Assembly (NCBI GenBank): GCA_964057225.1
Contig: OZ059895.1
Span: 13,826,001-13,890,000, forward strand
Origin: Auanema rhodensis
Lineage: Eukaryota > Nematoda > Chromadorea > Rhabditida > Rhabditidae
Length of the DNA: 64,000 bases
Reading direction: 5' to 3'
A model generated the notes under the pieces. The model was not told the DNA's origin. It searched no databases and saw only the letters and a program-made list of their open reading frames with translations. The position numbers were made by a program, and so were the translations under genes. Every line of letters starts with the position of its first letter. Within the stretch, counting starts at the first letter, position 1. This document shows, one piece after another, positions 50,027-63,546 of this stretch.

Positions 50027-51155
50027 AATTATTTTATTTTATATTTGTAATAATAGAAAAAAATAAATATTATTCTCATTTTACTAAATAAAGAAATTGA
50101 AAAAAATCTTTTGTTTATTCTAAAAAAAAATATTGCCTCGTCTTTTTCTATAAGCACAACATTCATTTCAAAATTTCTTCTGATATTGGTTATGCCTTCC
50201 TCCCCCTCCCCCCCCCCCCCCTCTCTCTTTCTCTCAATTTTTTTTATTTTAAATTATATAAAATTAAATATATTTTATGCAATATTATGTGAGCTTTTAT
50301 AAGAATTCTAAGGATTAATTTGCGTTTCTCCTATTTTCTGAATATAGTTCGATTCTAGAGCAGGTGTATTATCAAGTTTTTTTTAATTTTTTTTCATCCA
50401 ATTATACAAGTAGATTTGTAATATCTAAAGATATTAATGTTTACCTTCTTTCAATAACATTTTCTCTTCTTTCTTTTGTTTTTTATTATTATTTTTTACA
50501 TAATATAAAGAAATAAATTATAAATAGACATTCAATTTTTATATTTTATATATAAAATTACTTTTTTTTTATAAAACCGTTTCGTTATTCACGTGAATAT
50601 GTGAACTAAATTGATTTTCTCAAAAAAAATTGTATTAAGTTTTTGATTTATAGGATATGAAAGTATCACATTAATATTTTGGAAAAGAAAAGGTAGGAAA
50701 AGGAAAATGAACATAATAGAGAAAAGGAAAGAAAGAATGAATGAGGAAAATACATATATCTAGATAGAGAGAGAAAGATATATTGATAAAGAGAGAGAGA
50801 GAGAGAAAGTAGAGAGCAAGAAGGAGAGAGAGAGAGAGAGAGAAAGAGTGGGGGAGTGAAAGAGTAGGAGGGAGAGAGAGAAAGTCTATCTATGAGATTA
50901 ATAGGTGAGACGAGGTAACAAAGTAATAGAATTCTAATTGACTACCAGCCAACAAGCATAACCACACCTTCCAGCATTTCACTTTTTCTGCTTTTTATTT
51001 CTTTCAGCTCTTTTAGTGCGTATCATAATCTTTTTCAACATTTTCTTTATTTAAATTTTAAATTTAACTTTGAATTTTTAATTATATATATCATAAACTA
51101 TGTTCATTTTATAATATATATATATATATGTAGAGAGTAATAGAAGAACAAGAAT
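50027..51155. other. Intergenic with homopolymer and GA repeats
   Basis: No gene seen. There is a poly-C run near 50205-50221 and imperfect (GA)n tracts at about 50756-50885. A 63-codon plus frame (50111-50302) runs through low-complexity sequence and is not credible. Confidence 0.6.
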
Positions 51156-52353
51156 ATGTTTTCGGAACACAAAAAATGGTCCCAGGGACATAATCAGGTA
51201 TAAAGATACGTCAAGTTTTTCATTTTCTATTTGTATGATTTTGAAGGGAAAAAAGTTTGATACATTAGAGGAAAAAGCTACAAATGGCATTTCACAGATC
51301 AGTCTTAAAGAAGGAAAAGCATTGAAAAGTAATCTTTGACTTCAATATTCTCTCATATCTACATTATTTTTCTTGTTTTCAGAATATACACCTGAATCAA
51401 CTCCGGAGGCAAGATCAGAATATATTTGTCGAAACAAAAATTGAAGAAAGTATTCTTTTCAGAATCGAAAAACATTGAAGAAAGATGGAACAACTTTATC
51501 AGCTTCTCTAATTTTGCGATCAAATTCTAAAAAAGGAGAAGTTCAACGATGTAATAGTGAAGATAAGAAAGATTTGGTTCGCAATTTTCTTACTTTTACA
51601 TGATTTTTAATTTTTGAATATACACATGTATATGAACATCAATTATAAACTAAATTAAAACTTTTTCTTATTAACTATATGAAATTATTCTCCTGGTTAC
51701 CTAAAATAATTATATTTTCATTGATATCTGGTTGATATTGAAATTATTTTAATTAAGAAATTGAAAAACATAATGAGAATATGAAAAACTATTTGAATTA
51801 CTCCCTCATTTAATTATATTTTAAGTTCAGATTATTCTCTATGAAATAGAAAATATAAAAGAAACAAAAGATTTTCATTCGTCATACTTAAACTTTCTTG
51901 AGAATTTCTTGAAACATAAACAATTATTTTCAGGGGAAAGGTCTATTTGAAGCTGCAAGTGTGATACGCAATATCGGTTTGTTACCATTTATGTTACTTT
52001 TTTTTTTTATAAAAAAAAGATATGATTATAATATTTATTTTCTATTAAATTTTTTGATTACAATTTTAAAAAATAAGATAATATTGATTATTCAGTTGAT
52101 ATTACAAAGGATTCTACAATGAAAAATGGACAGAATAATGAACGAAACTCTCCATTGGAAACAAAATTTCATGCCAAACCTAATAAAAGTGCAAGTAAAT
52201 GTATGTTTCTTGTTTTCTTTTTTTTAATAACAAAAAAAAAACAAATAAATTTAATGTTTAGTAAGTCTTGGTTCATCACAATCTGGTCCTTTTGCTGCTT
52301 TAAAAGAAAATGCTGAAAAGAAAAAGAAAAGTGTTGACGATGGAGATGAATAG
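51156..52353 (+). CDS. Lysine/serine-rich disordered protein
   Basis: No family recognised. A seven-exon model gives about 165 residues: ATG 51156 (MFSEHKKWSQGHNQ), an exon with KFDTLEEKATNGISQ, then KKYTPESTPE, NRKTLKKDGTTLSASLILRS, GKGLFEAASVIRN, KNGQNNERNSPLETK and LSLGSSQSGPFAALKEN, ending KKKSVDDGDE with TAG 52351-52353. The protein is rich in Lys, Ser and Asn and likely unfolded, with one short helix (GLFEAASVI). The join between the third and fourth exons needs a GC donor (intron 51409-51462, 54 nt, GAG|GCAAG), since every GT donor nearby leaves a stop or a frameshift. The basic, phosphorylatable composition would suit a nucleic-acid or cytoskeletal binder, but this is a guess. Confidence 0.6.
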
Positions 52354-54659
52354 GTTTAACTACACAAGACCATCACTAATGTTTCTCTCTAATTATTTTA
52401 TTAATGATTCTATTCAACAAACAAACAAGCAATTAAAGTTCTTTTTTATGTAAAAATGTAATTTCATTTCCTTTTTTTTTCTTTTTCATTTGAATAAGCT
52501 TTGATTTTTCGATCTACTATTCATAGAAAGCCTTTAAAATTTCTCCATTTGCCAATTAGTTATGATAATTTAATTCTTAAAATCAAACTTATTAAGTTTC
52601 AAATCCTATAAATAATCCTAAACTTACTTGAATTATCTAATATATAACTATTATAACCAAAAATATATTGCAATATATAATGATTTTATAAGAATTGCTT
52701 ATTTAATGATAAAATATCAAAATAATTCATATATTATAATTCGCTTTGCTTTGTTTGTATTCATCTTTTCTAAATAATTTTTCATTTTTCTTTGTTATTT
52801 TTTAAAATTTTTAATTCTTAGGCTAAATCTAAATTCTTTAAATACCAATATTTTATGATTATATTTATAATATTTATGTGTTTATGTATGTAGTTTGTAA
52901 GAAAAGATTGATTACGTGAACATTTACGTGAGATTTACGTGTAATTTTCATAAAAATTTGCATACATTTGAATTAAAAGTTTGTTATTATCTAAAAGCAA
53001 AAACAAAATTTATAATGAAATATGATATATGACATATGATATTCAAACATAAGACTATTTTCTAAAATCTCTAATCAATTCAAACTTAAATACTTCCAGA
53101 AAACTTTAAATCAACATCAAGCATTACTGAATTTTACTTATTTTATGAATATATATATATATATATAACATATAATATAGTATGTAGTATGTATAAGATG
53201 TTAGAAGAAATATTCAAACTGGAATTAAGCTCTGTAAAACTAGATGTGAGCAAATGAAAACATAAAGTTTTATCATTAAACGATAAAATATTTTTGTCTG
53301 ATTTCATTTAAATGTTTCAAACTTTAAACAAAAACTATAAATATACAAATTCATATATTCAAATAGATATGTGTGGCACATAAGGATCATTTTTTTTTTG
53401 ATTGAAGAGCATATGTGTGGGATATATTTGATTAACAAACGACAGATCTACGACCACCTGCATTCTTTAATCATTTTAGACAAGAAATATTTATAATGAA
53501 CTGTTTGGATTGAATAACATATAACTAGAAATGACATAGAATTCACGTTTTGTACATTTGTATCTGCCTTAATCTGATTATCGCCCAGACTTACGACATT
53601 GCTTCATGAATATTGGCACTTCTGTCCTTTCATATTATCGTTTCTAATCTACATAAAGACTTTGACTTTCTCTAATTAGAAAATCTTTAAAGTGTTGTCA
53701 TTCAATGTGCATCTGTATAAACAGTTTGTTGTTATGACATTGCGGTTATTTTAGAGCAAAGTAGCTAAAATAAACAAAACAGCTTGACACCTAAATAGCT
53801 GAACAATCTATGCTGGCATCTCACAATATTCTGTTAGTTATCATTATTTTATGTGATTTTTGATGTGTTTATACATATATCTAAGTATATAACCATTTTT
53901 TATCTATATATTATGTACGATTAGGAATATATACATACATATATTTCAAATAATTAATTGTTATTTGAATTTCAGAACTAGTTCCTTATATTATTATCAA
54001 GACGTAACTAGATTCCAGGCATTTCACTGCTCAAATATGCCTGCTATTCAACCATTTTTTTTTTACAATCTTCAATTCAGTCTCCGAAGTTTTCATCTTC
54101 ACAATATTTTTTGGACCATTTATTCGTTTAGTCTTGCTTTAATTGGTCATCTTTGCCATGAACTAATAACACGAAGAAAGTTTTTATATCAAATATTTCC
54201 TGTCCCTTTTTTTTCTGCGCGATCGTCAATATAGATAGAAACGATTAAGAGGCCAATAAATTTCTTGGGTAACCAGCTTGCTTACAGAGTATCAAACAAA
54301 AATAATTGTAGAAATAATGCTAAAAGTCACATGTAACTTGTAACTTTTTATCGTTGTTGACACGATGAAATACTCAACTTCCTTTTCAATTAGTCCTTTA
54401 TTACTCTGCTAAACAATGTTCATTTAAAGATGTAAAAGATAATGAATAAATCTTAAATACCTCTTCTTTCATATATATGTCGTACATAGATCTATGCGTT
54501 TTTTGCTTTTAACTTTCTATTCTCTTTTACGGTATATAAACAATGACACAAATCACTGAAGATGTCATCCGTCAAATAGGTGTGCGCGAAAAAAAACATT
54601 GAAAAATCTGAAGGTTTTGATAAGAAGATGAATCGCATTTGAACTTTAGACCTAGATTT
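52354..54659. other. AT-rich intergenic region
   Basis: About 2.3 kb without a supported gene. A 90-codon plus frame at 53965-54234 opens with TTG after TTTCAG and has no recognisable domain. AT dinucleotide runs occur near 53151-53166. Confidence 0.55.
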
Positions 54660-54938
54660 ATGAACTATAATTCTTTTTTTTCACTTCTCACTTCTTTAAT
54701 TTTCATTTTCTATCTTACCTTCCAAGATGGTTCAGCTAATATTATAATCAACAGGAAACCAATACACTATGACTATCAGCATCGACCTGCCAGAATCACT
54801 AAGATTCTTGTCTGTAATCTTGCTTTAATTAGAATTTCCAGTTTTCGTAACCTCGATCACATGCCTAATGGGCATCATAATGAACAACTTTATGCCCCCA
54901 TAGTCGTTTTCTATATAATTCTTATATTGCTTAACTAA
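54660..54938 (+). CDS. Possible small secreted or GPI-anchored peptide precursor
   Basis: A 92-codon ATG frame with a good signal peptide (SFFSLLTSLIFIFYLTFQDGSA), a basic middle (NRKPIHYDYQHRPARITK) and a hydrophobic C-terminus (APIVVFYIILILLN). Signal peptide plus hydrophobic tail would fit a GPI-anchored or short membrane protein. It lies about 100 bp before the first LMBR1 exon on the same strand, so it could also be an upstream exon or chance. No family match. Confidence 0.25.
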   Translation: MNYNSFFSLLTSLIFIFYLTFQDGSANIIINRKPIHYDYQHRPARITKILVCNLALIRISSFRNLDHMPNGHHNEQLYAPIVVFYIILILLN

Positions 54939-55034
54939 CTAATTTTCGGTTAAATTGCTATGTGTAAATAAAGATTATAATCTTGCTCACTTTAGGATAT
55001 CTTGAAAGCAGCAGCTGCTGCAACCTGGACCGTC

Positions 55035-58000
55035 ATGGAATTATTCCAACGGTCCTTCGACTACAGCGATTTCCTACCGATATTTAGTGATGAGGTCGTA
55101 ATGCATTTTCAAAATCAAACTATGACTTGGGAAGAACCAAAGGAGTACGTTCTACCTATTTATGAAAACATCAGATAAGAAAATGAACTAAATTACTTAT
55201 AAGATAGCAGTAGATTAGATTCCTTTTCTCGAAGCAAATTGGAACAGCTGTATTTTCGTTAGAAAGGTAGCTTCCAACGGCAATTTGCGTACCACGTGAT
55301 ACACACCAAGTGTCTGTCTGCGTAGGCGTCTATGCTTTAACTAAGCTTCTCTTAATGCTCAATTTTCTATTGAATCCAATAATTGAAACTGTTTCCAATT
55401 TTTTTGCAATATAAGTTTTACACGTATCTATGATTTGGATCATATTTGTACTTTGCCCCCGTTTTTTTAATAAAGAAAGAAAGAAAGGGAGAGAGAGATT
55501 GTATTGCCGTACATCTATGCAACACACGTGAATTACCGATAGTTTGATTCTTACTATGAGCTGATAAAGTTCATTCATTACGATCTGTTTCACTTGGAAT
55601 CCGTTTATAACGACTCTCCCAGTTTTATATATGAAGGTTGGGCAGTGGGTGAAATGGTAATAGTTTAACACTCAATTGAAATATTAAATTTGTGAGGTAC
55701 GAGGAGTATTGATTTCCTGATTAAATTCACTACGATTGTAAAACACTGTACTAGTAATAATTTATAATCTATCATCATTTTTAATTTTCATGTCATTGCT
55801 TTGTTATGCATCTGCCGTGAATCAATTTTCATGCTAGATGAGATAGTAGCAGAACACTATTTCATATAGTGTTCTTTGTGTTGCTGAATTTATTCTCGAA
55901 CACTCAAATGCTGACGTCTCCTTACATGAAAAAAATATGTTCACTGATATAAAAACATTTTATGTGACAAACTTTCATTAGAGATTGGTCATACTAGATT
56001 TCAACCTTTAAATCAATAACAGTGAAAGAGTTGTATACTATCTTTTCTTTTAGAAATAAATGTTTCCATTGTTTTCTCATTTTTGTATTGGTTTTTTAGC
56101 ATTGTGGACTTGCTTGGAAAATTATTACGAGCAACAGCATCTACCGTTTGGTGGATGCTGTTTGGTCGTAGCGAATCTGAGGAAGAAATTCGAAGACGAG
56201 CACTTGAAGAGCAAGAACGAGAATTTCACTCATTTGTCCGCCAGCAAATTGTAAGCTTTTATTGAACAGAAAAATAATAATATTGTATTCATTATAGGTA
56301 TGTCTAATTCTCTTTATGACGCTTTATTTATTATCCTACTGGATAATATCAAAATTCAAGTCAAAATCAGATACTGATTCCCTCTATTCTGGCGACGAAG
56401 ATTATTTTGTATATAGGATTAGGTTAGTCAATGTTCTCTCTTTTTGGAAATATCTTCTCTCTCTCTTAGTGTTTGGATATGTACATTTTCTTTGGCTGTT
56501 TCTATCGGATCCATTACTCTCTTGCCCTTCTCAGTGCTGGCTGCTGAGTTGATTCAAAGTTATCCTGGTAGTTACTACCTTCAGGTATGCACTTGAACTT
56601 ATAATATCTTTTAAAATATCTATTCTATATAGTGGTTGTCATGGTCTCTGATTAATAGTCTATGGAATTATGTATTTATTTTATCGAATCTTAGTCTCTT
56701 TGTGCTTCTGCCTTTCAGTTATTTTTTTATTGAATCACAGGGCTTTAGCAAACGAAAAAATGTGAGTTTCATTTCATTTTAAAAGTTTTATTTGATCTTT
56801 TCAGGGCATTATGCAACGAGTTTATGAAACCCTTGCCGTTTGTGCCCTCCTCATTGTCGTAATTTTATGTCTTGGAGATGTCGTCCTCACGTTAATGTCA
56901 TCAACAGTAAGTTCATACGTAGTACCACATACATTAATATGTAATAATTTAAGGTATCCTTGTTAAGTATTACATCTGTTAATCTCCCTCTTATATATTC
57001 ATGTGTATCACTTTGTGGTGTTGCACTTTTGCTTCTTTCTACTCCTATAGGCTTTGCGAAAATGTTTGGAATCGTTGGTGAAATGGCTATGGTAATTTTT
57101 TCTAAATCTACCTTATTATCTTTTTTTTTTCAGAGACCAATCCCCAACGTTGACGAGTTAGCTATTGGTACTTTAGAGAAAAAAGATCAAGAAAGAAAAC
57201 TAGCTTTGAACAGTACAACACCCAAATTGAGGAAAGGTTTGAATTATATATAAGGCATCCTTAGTTGATGCTCTGTATTTCAGAGGTGTCAGCGATACTT
57301 CAAACGTCAGAAAATTATCAGCTGGTTTATCGTGTAAATGGTACGTATCAAATTTTCTTATTTTTAAAAATTTTTTCCACAATATTGTAGCTTCTCCTGC
57401 TATAGGAGTTGGGGAAGACACGCTATCTGCTGATTCCTCCATTCGAAGTTTTTCCACCCCAAGAGCGCCTTCGATAACATCGAATGAAAAAGTAAGTTTT
57501 CGAAAGATTCTAATTATATATTAATTTTGATCCGTTTAATTGTTTTGTTTTCGTTTTGGGTTCCATTGGGCCAGAAATCGCTTCGGTGGTATCAGCATGT
57601 AATGCATATTTTGAAATATCCTGTCATGATCGTTATTCTTCTTGCATTAACGGTATTTCTTTTATTGTGATTTTACTGTTAATCTAAGAATTAATAGGTG
57701 ATTTCATTGTTGATGGTAGTGATTAATTCATTGAAGCTTACATTTGGCTATAGAGGCCTTCCTGTTTATGCTCAATACATGGAAGTTCAAACACGTCATA
57801 CTTTAGGAATGGTTGGGGTTATTGTGGAGATAGTTATAATTTTGTAAGAAGAAAATTTTAATATTCATTATGATTTCTGATTATAGATATGTTATGGCAA
57901 CATCTCTGATTGGTGTTTATTCAATGCCTTTCATTCGCTCACTTCGACCGCTGAATAAAGGAACGTCAATGACATCCATTATTATGAATTGCAGCGTTGT

Positions 58001-58340
58001 TCTTGTTTTAAGTTCAGCATTGCCTGTTTTAGCTAACACACTTGGTTTTCTCTTTCAGTTTTTTGTTTCATTTTCAATCATATTCTAGGAATTACAACCT
58101 TTGACCTACTGGGAGCATATTCATCGTTAGAGTGGTTGAGTAATTTTCGACTAGTATTAGCCTACAACATCATGTTCGCGGTAGTTACATTGAGTTGTAT
58201 CACTAACCAAATTACAAGTCCTGTAAGGAAACAAATTATGAAGAGGTAGTTAATACTGTTCTCACATATCTAAATCTCTTTTTAGATTGAATGATCTTCG
58301 GTGTCGCCGTGAGCGAAAGGATGATATTGGAGTAGATTGA
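55035..58340 (+). CDS. lmbr-1: LMBR1/LIMR family multi-pass membrane protein
   Basis: This is a homologue of LMBR1/LMBR1L (lipocalin-1-interacting receptor family), a polytopic protein with about nine membrane segments. I start at ATG 55035 (MELFQRSFDYSD), spliced at 55144 over a 955-nt intron to 56100, in frame as KDIVDLLGKLL; this upstream exon is the least certain part, and MLFGRSES (56155) is an alternative start. The family core is clear: QQIVCLILFMTLYLL, LLPFSVLAAEL, YYLQWLSWSLINSLW, NLSLFVLLPFSYFF, GIMQRVYETL, STPIGFAKMF, a cytoplasmic Ser-rich loop (57.3-57.5 kb), then GYRGLPVYAQYMEV and the end RRERKDDIGVD (TGA 58338-58340). Related vertebrate proteins bind lipocalin or modulate Wnt signalling. 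Other introns are about 44-60 nt. Confidence 0.9.
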
Positions 58341-60465
58341 GTTTTTTTTGCTAGTTTTAATTTTCAAGTTAATAACAAATGAGCTTTCCAATTTTGACGA
58401 GTATTCAACGGTTAAGCAATCTTTTTTGCTTGCTTATTGGTTTAGTCTAAGAGGCACAATTTTTTGTCAAGTCAGCATTTTGTTTATTTATTGTTTTTCT
58501 TTTACTTTTAGTCAACTTTGATGTTACTTAATTGCAGTCATTATTACGATTCTCTTCTGACCTCACTCCTTACTTTAGCAATAAGCTAGTCCCGTAGTTC
58601 TGCAGGGTTTTTTTTTTCGCAATCAGCATGTATCAGAAAGTCTGCATAATTCAGTAGATATATTGTTTGGAGAGACAACGGGATTTGTACATAAATTAGC
58701 CATTTATTGCTTTTACTCATCGGTATTATCTCATTTTCGTTGATCTGTGAATGGTTCAGCATCCTTAGAATCCGGTGCTTTTTCTGTACTAATAATAAAT
58801 CTTTGATTTTATCGCTGTTTTTAAATCGGCGGATTTTATTTTATTCAAAATATGCAATAACAGTTCACTGACATGAGGTATTATGTGAAAAATTAACATG
58901 AATCGTACATGTTAGATTATTATAAATATATGTATAATATTTATATTGTGGAACGGACAACCCCGTTGATTTTCTTGAATTATAAGCTGTTTATACTACT
59001 CATTTGTTATTACAAAGAATTCAAAATCTAAATAGATATGATTTCCATTAAGTTTTTGTTTAATTTCCGTTTTATCCGCAAACAGTCGAACGTTTAGGGG
59101 GATCAAGTATGGTAGGATAACCCCAACGGCGCGCATTATCGATTATGTCTTTAGGCGTTTATATAGAGCGATATATGTATGAATATTGCTTTTTTGAAGA
59201 GTAGGAAAAAGTTTTTTCTTTGTATGACTTTGTCAATGATTTCATTCAGAATCAGTATATTTTATAATTTTTTAGAATTTAAGGAAGATACTTATTTACA
59301 AATGAAGTTTACATAGTTATATACGAAATATCTGTTTGTGATCATTACATTACGTTCTCTGAATACTGCCCAATTACATATATGATTGATGATATTTTTA
59401 AAGTGAATAATCTTCTATCACTTACAATATTCTTAAGGTGTTTTAAACAACTTCTCATGTTTGTTACCGGTATTTGAATTTTTTGTTTACTTTCAATATT
59501 AAATATGAATTTTAACAGTTGTATCTTTGAAGGAGATTTTACGAATTGTTTGTTATTCTGGAGCTAATGCTGTTTTTTGTTCAAAATAATGCAGTCAGTT
59601 GTATTTTTATTTTGGTCACTTGAGTTCGCTTTTGTCCAACTTAATCTTTAAAAATTAATGTGTTTGGAATAATATAGTTTTGAAAAAAAAACTCTTTTCT
59701 TCCTTTTCGATATTTCGTGAGGTTCCGATCTTTATATTCAGTGAAAGTGATCATTTAAGAAAGAAAACTATATCGCAAATGCAACAATCTAGTGCTATAA
59801 TCTTACATGTGAAGACAAGATGAAGTGTGTCTCTGGGTAGTTTTCCTTTATACATGTAGAAACGTATGTGAATTTGTTATGTTTTGTGTTGCTTGTGCAG
59901 ATATTAGCATTATCTATATCATTAAAGCTTATATATAATCTTTGACTTCTCATTTTGCTTATTTTTCTTGTCATAGAGGCAAATCAAGATCCTTAGGGCA
60001 GGCAAAAGACACATGTCCTTGGTTGAAAGTCTCGTACAGCTAGGTCAACTAGTTGTCGGCTTTTATAGCCCGGAAACGCATCGATCATAATTCCAAAATA
60101 CGAAGGAAGCTTTGAGTATAGCCTCCTTCGTTCGATTTTCACATTTAACAAGTCCTCACAATCTTCTAAGCATACTTGTTGTCGAAATAATCATTAGTAT
60201 TAGTGATTTGCTCGAATGTCCACTTGAAAATATTGAACTTGGTACACTTGGTTGCTGCGTATTTCAGCTAAATTTGAAGTATCGAACAAGTGGTTCTTTG
60301 TTGTTTAATCTTTCAATTAAGTTTCGATTTTATGTTCGTTGATCATGAATTTACCTGTCTTTTTAAATTCATCTTATTTATTCATTTCAGATATATAGAA
60401 GTCCTGTTGACTATATATTTGATTTCCTGGAATGGTATAAAAGTTTTAAAATATTTTCAAAAAGT
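58341..60465. other. Intergenic / 3' UTR region
   Basis: About 2.1 kb. It is T-rich and moderately AT-rich. The first part may be 3' UTR of the LMBR1 gene. A 76-codon plus frame (60112-60342) has no match. No RNA gene recognised. Confidence 0.5.
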
Positions 60466-62872
60466 ATGCGGTTCGGTCGAGCGAAATGCCTTCGTTTACT
60501 ATTATTTGCTGTACTCACTTCTACATTTATATTAATTTCTAATCATATGAAAGATGCTCATCAAACATATGCTAAAGCTATTGAGCCTCCGGGAAATAAA
60601 GATGGTGATGAGGTGATTATATTCGTCCTGATAATATTTTTATTTCGAATTCTTACAGGAAATAATCTACTCGGAAGACCAAAAAATGAAAATTAATTTA
60701 AAAAATAATTTGTTAGATTTGAAACCATTGCCAATTGCTTCTGCTGAGGAGGATAATAGTGTTGATATTGCTCGAGTGGATGGCTTTCAAGATCAATTAC
60801 CGTATGTGATTATAATTTAAAACTTGAATAAGCGTTATGTTGTTATAGAGAAGCAAATCGTAAAGCTCCAGTTTTGTCACAAGCTATAGTCAATGGTCAA
60901 AAGTATCCAGTATTGAGTCAGTCCGGTAACTTTATCCCTCAGCGGCGTGTAATTCATTTAGATATGAAAGGAGCACCCTATAAGGTTTTATATTTGTAAT
61001 TAAGGTCTTATCCTTTATTGATTTTCAGCCTGAATTTTTCACTGAATTGTTTTACTTTTTGAAAAGAATAGGAGCAACAGGAATTGTAATAGAATGGGAA
61101 GATATGTTTCCTTACACAGGAGTTCTTTCTGAAGCTGTTAATGGAAATGCTTATTCATTGGATGATGTAAGTTTAAAAAGAAAACTTATTAACTATTTTT
61201 CTTTTTATTACAGGTTGAGAATATTCTTAAAGAAGCGAAACGACACCGTCTTGATGTTATTCCTTTAGTTCAAACATTTGGTCATTTGGAATGGATTTTG
61301 AAGTTAGATAGATTCCAGCATCTTCGTGAAGATATGAGATTCCCTCAAGTAAATTATAATTTTATTTTTTTTCTAATATTGAGAACGTTAACATTAGGTG
61401 ATCTGTTTCCCCTTGCCAGAAGCTTGGAAGATGATCACTGATATGATTGATCAAGTTGCTGCTGTTCATAAGAAATATGAAATGCCGTATTTTCATATGG
61501 GTGCTGACGAAGTTTTTCAGGTTTCCCATTTTATATCATTTCCGTATACTTATTTTGTTGTTTTCCAGATAGGAGTATGTAATGCTAGTGTTAAAGAGTT
61601 GGGAAAACAAGGCTCAAGAGATCGTTTAATGCTGTGGCATATAAGTCGAACAGCTAACTATATCAAACAATCACATAACGTGAGCTAATCAAAATAGAAT
61701 ATACATAGATTTTTCTTAAATTTAAGACTACAGTGTTAGCTTGGCATGATATGTTTGTCCAAGCGTTTGAAGCGGATGTAATTCGCTATAACTTAACCAA
61801 TGTATGTTCCCCATTTTTATTTTTAAAAATATTTCACAATTCTTAGCTTTTGGAACCCGTTTTATGGAGTTATGCAGAGGATTTAGATATGTATTTACCT
61901 TATAGTACATGGAATGCTTTAAAGGTTTTATCGTTTGCTTTTTGTTTTATCTTATCATTATAATTTGCAGCCTTTCAACAATGTGTGGGGAAGTTCGGCA
62001 TGGAAAGGAGCTGACGGACCAGCAAGATATAATTCAAATCCTATACATTATATCAAAAATCATCAGTCATGGACTACTCAACTTACTAGAGTTTACAAAG
62101 AGTTTGGCTCCATTCAGGTGTGGCGATAATGTTTTTCTATTAAATATTGTCACTTTAGGGGCTAATAATGACGGGATGGTCACGGTACGATCATCTAGCT
62201 TTACTTGCTGAGCTTTTACCAGTAGCATTACCCTCGTTATCAATGTGTATGGAAACGATATTGGTAATGTTTATTACTTTTATATCTTGGTTACCTTTAT
62301 TCTATTTGTTTTAGGAAGCTAAACCCATTACTCAATTTCCTCAAACATATGAAAATATGAACTGCAGACCTCCTGTTGAAATGGGTTATGCTAGGGGTTG
62401 CCAATTTCCTGGAAAAAATGTATATGAAATAGTCAATGAATATTACCGTTTTCATAATGAATTGAAAAAGTATCAGGAAGATTATGAGCTTAATGGATGG
62501 CTTAGTAGAATGGCTGATAATCAGCTTGTTTCCAGTAAATGGTATATTGATGTAAGTTTTATTGTTCAATCCAATCCTCGATCAATTTATTATTTATTTT
62601 AGAAAATTGAACCACTGGTTACTGATAAATATGAAAGAATTAAAGATATTGAATCAAGATTAAGATTCGAAATGGGAAAAATCTTTTTCCAGGTTTATAA
62701 TTCTTATTAAATCGACATTTTAAAATATTTATTTCAGGATGCCATTGATGAATTTATTTTCACCTACATGGGCAATGATATAGAATGGTTAAAAAAGAAA
62801 GTTGATACAATACAAAAAATTTCTGGAGTCAAATCGTTCCCTAAACGCCCTCTGAAATTAAAATCCCTTTAG
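60466..62872 (+). CDS. GH20 beta-hexosaminidase, HEXD type
   Basis: This is a glycoside hydrolase family 20 enzyme that removes terminal N-acetylhexosamines. It is closest to hexosaminidase D and the nematode HEX-2 to HEX-5 group. ATG 60466 starts a type II membrane-like N-terminus (basic RFGRAKCLR, then LLLFAVLTSTFILI). After a stem region comes the TIM barrel: HLDMKGAPYKPEFF, GIVIEWEDMFPY, LDVIPLVQTFGHLEW, the catalytic Asp-Glu pair in HMGADEVFQ (about 61494-61520), LAWHDMF, WGSSAWKGADGP, and YDHLALLAELLPVALPSL. The C-terminal helical part ends PKRPLKLKSL (TAG 62870-62872). The membrane anchor suggests Golgi or cell-surface action on N-glycans, as reported for nematode relatives. More than ten exons have short introns and no breaks. 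Confidence 0.92.
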
Positions 62873-63546
62873 AACAATATATACCAGCATTAATGGTTTT
62901 ATATTCTGGTAATAAACATACGAGTATCTCTTAGGTGCCAAATGCCTCACTTGCTAAATGATAACAAACTTATTGCCCTTTTATGCCCCGTGCCTCATCT
63001 TGTATAATTTGCCTTTTGAATATTTAACCAACGAAATTGCTGCCTCTTATTTTATAATTTGCTCTATCATATGTTTGTTGTTTAGTTATTAAAAACTGTT
63101 TTAAAGTGTTTTTTAAATTTGATTTAAAAGCGTCTTACCGCTTCATATATTCAATTCAGTTTCCTTCAGAATATTGCGATTTGTGCGTTAAAGTATTTTA
63201 ATTTCCTTTCCACTTTACTTAATTAATTTCATCTCTGAAGGAACACGAGGCTGCTTCGAGACCCACCAGGGTCCTAATGGTGGCGCATTAATAGGTGGCT
63301 AAACGTTACTTTACAACCAACCTAAGAGCTCCGATGAAAATCATTCGGGCATAACTATTGGTCTTTGCACCAATACCACCTGTTGGCACTTGCCATTTTG
63401 TCTTTTGTCACTGTCGTACTCCTAGATGTCCTTTTTCTTAAAGATCTTACATTTTTTATTCAAAACATGTTTCAGAGCATAATGGTTATGGACACAAATA
63501 GCCAATTATCTGCGTTAGATCAGCATGTTGCTCCAGGGTTAAGGCT
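62873..63546. other. Spacer between the hexosaminidase gene and tmie
   Basis: 674 bp. It contains a GC-richer patch (63241-63360) with an imperfect hairpin (CCACCAGGG ... GGTGG). It may hold an upstream exon for the TMIE gene: the plus frame from 63365 is hydrophobic and signal-peptide-like but opens with TTG, not ATG. Confidence 0.45.

Noticed and set aside
55330-55671. 113-codon minus-strand frame inside the LMBR1 first intron
   Set aside because: It opens with GTG and shows no family features, so a nested gene is not supported.
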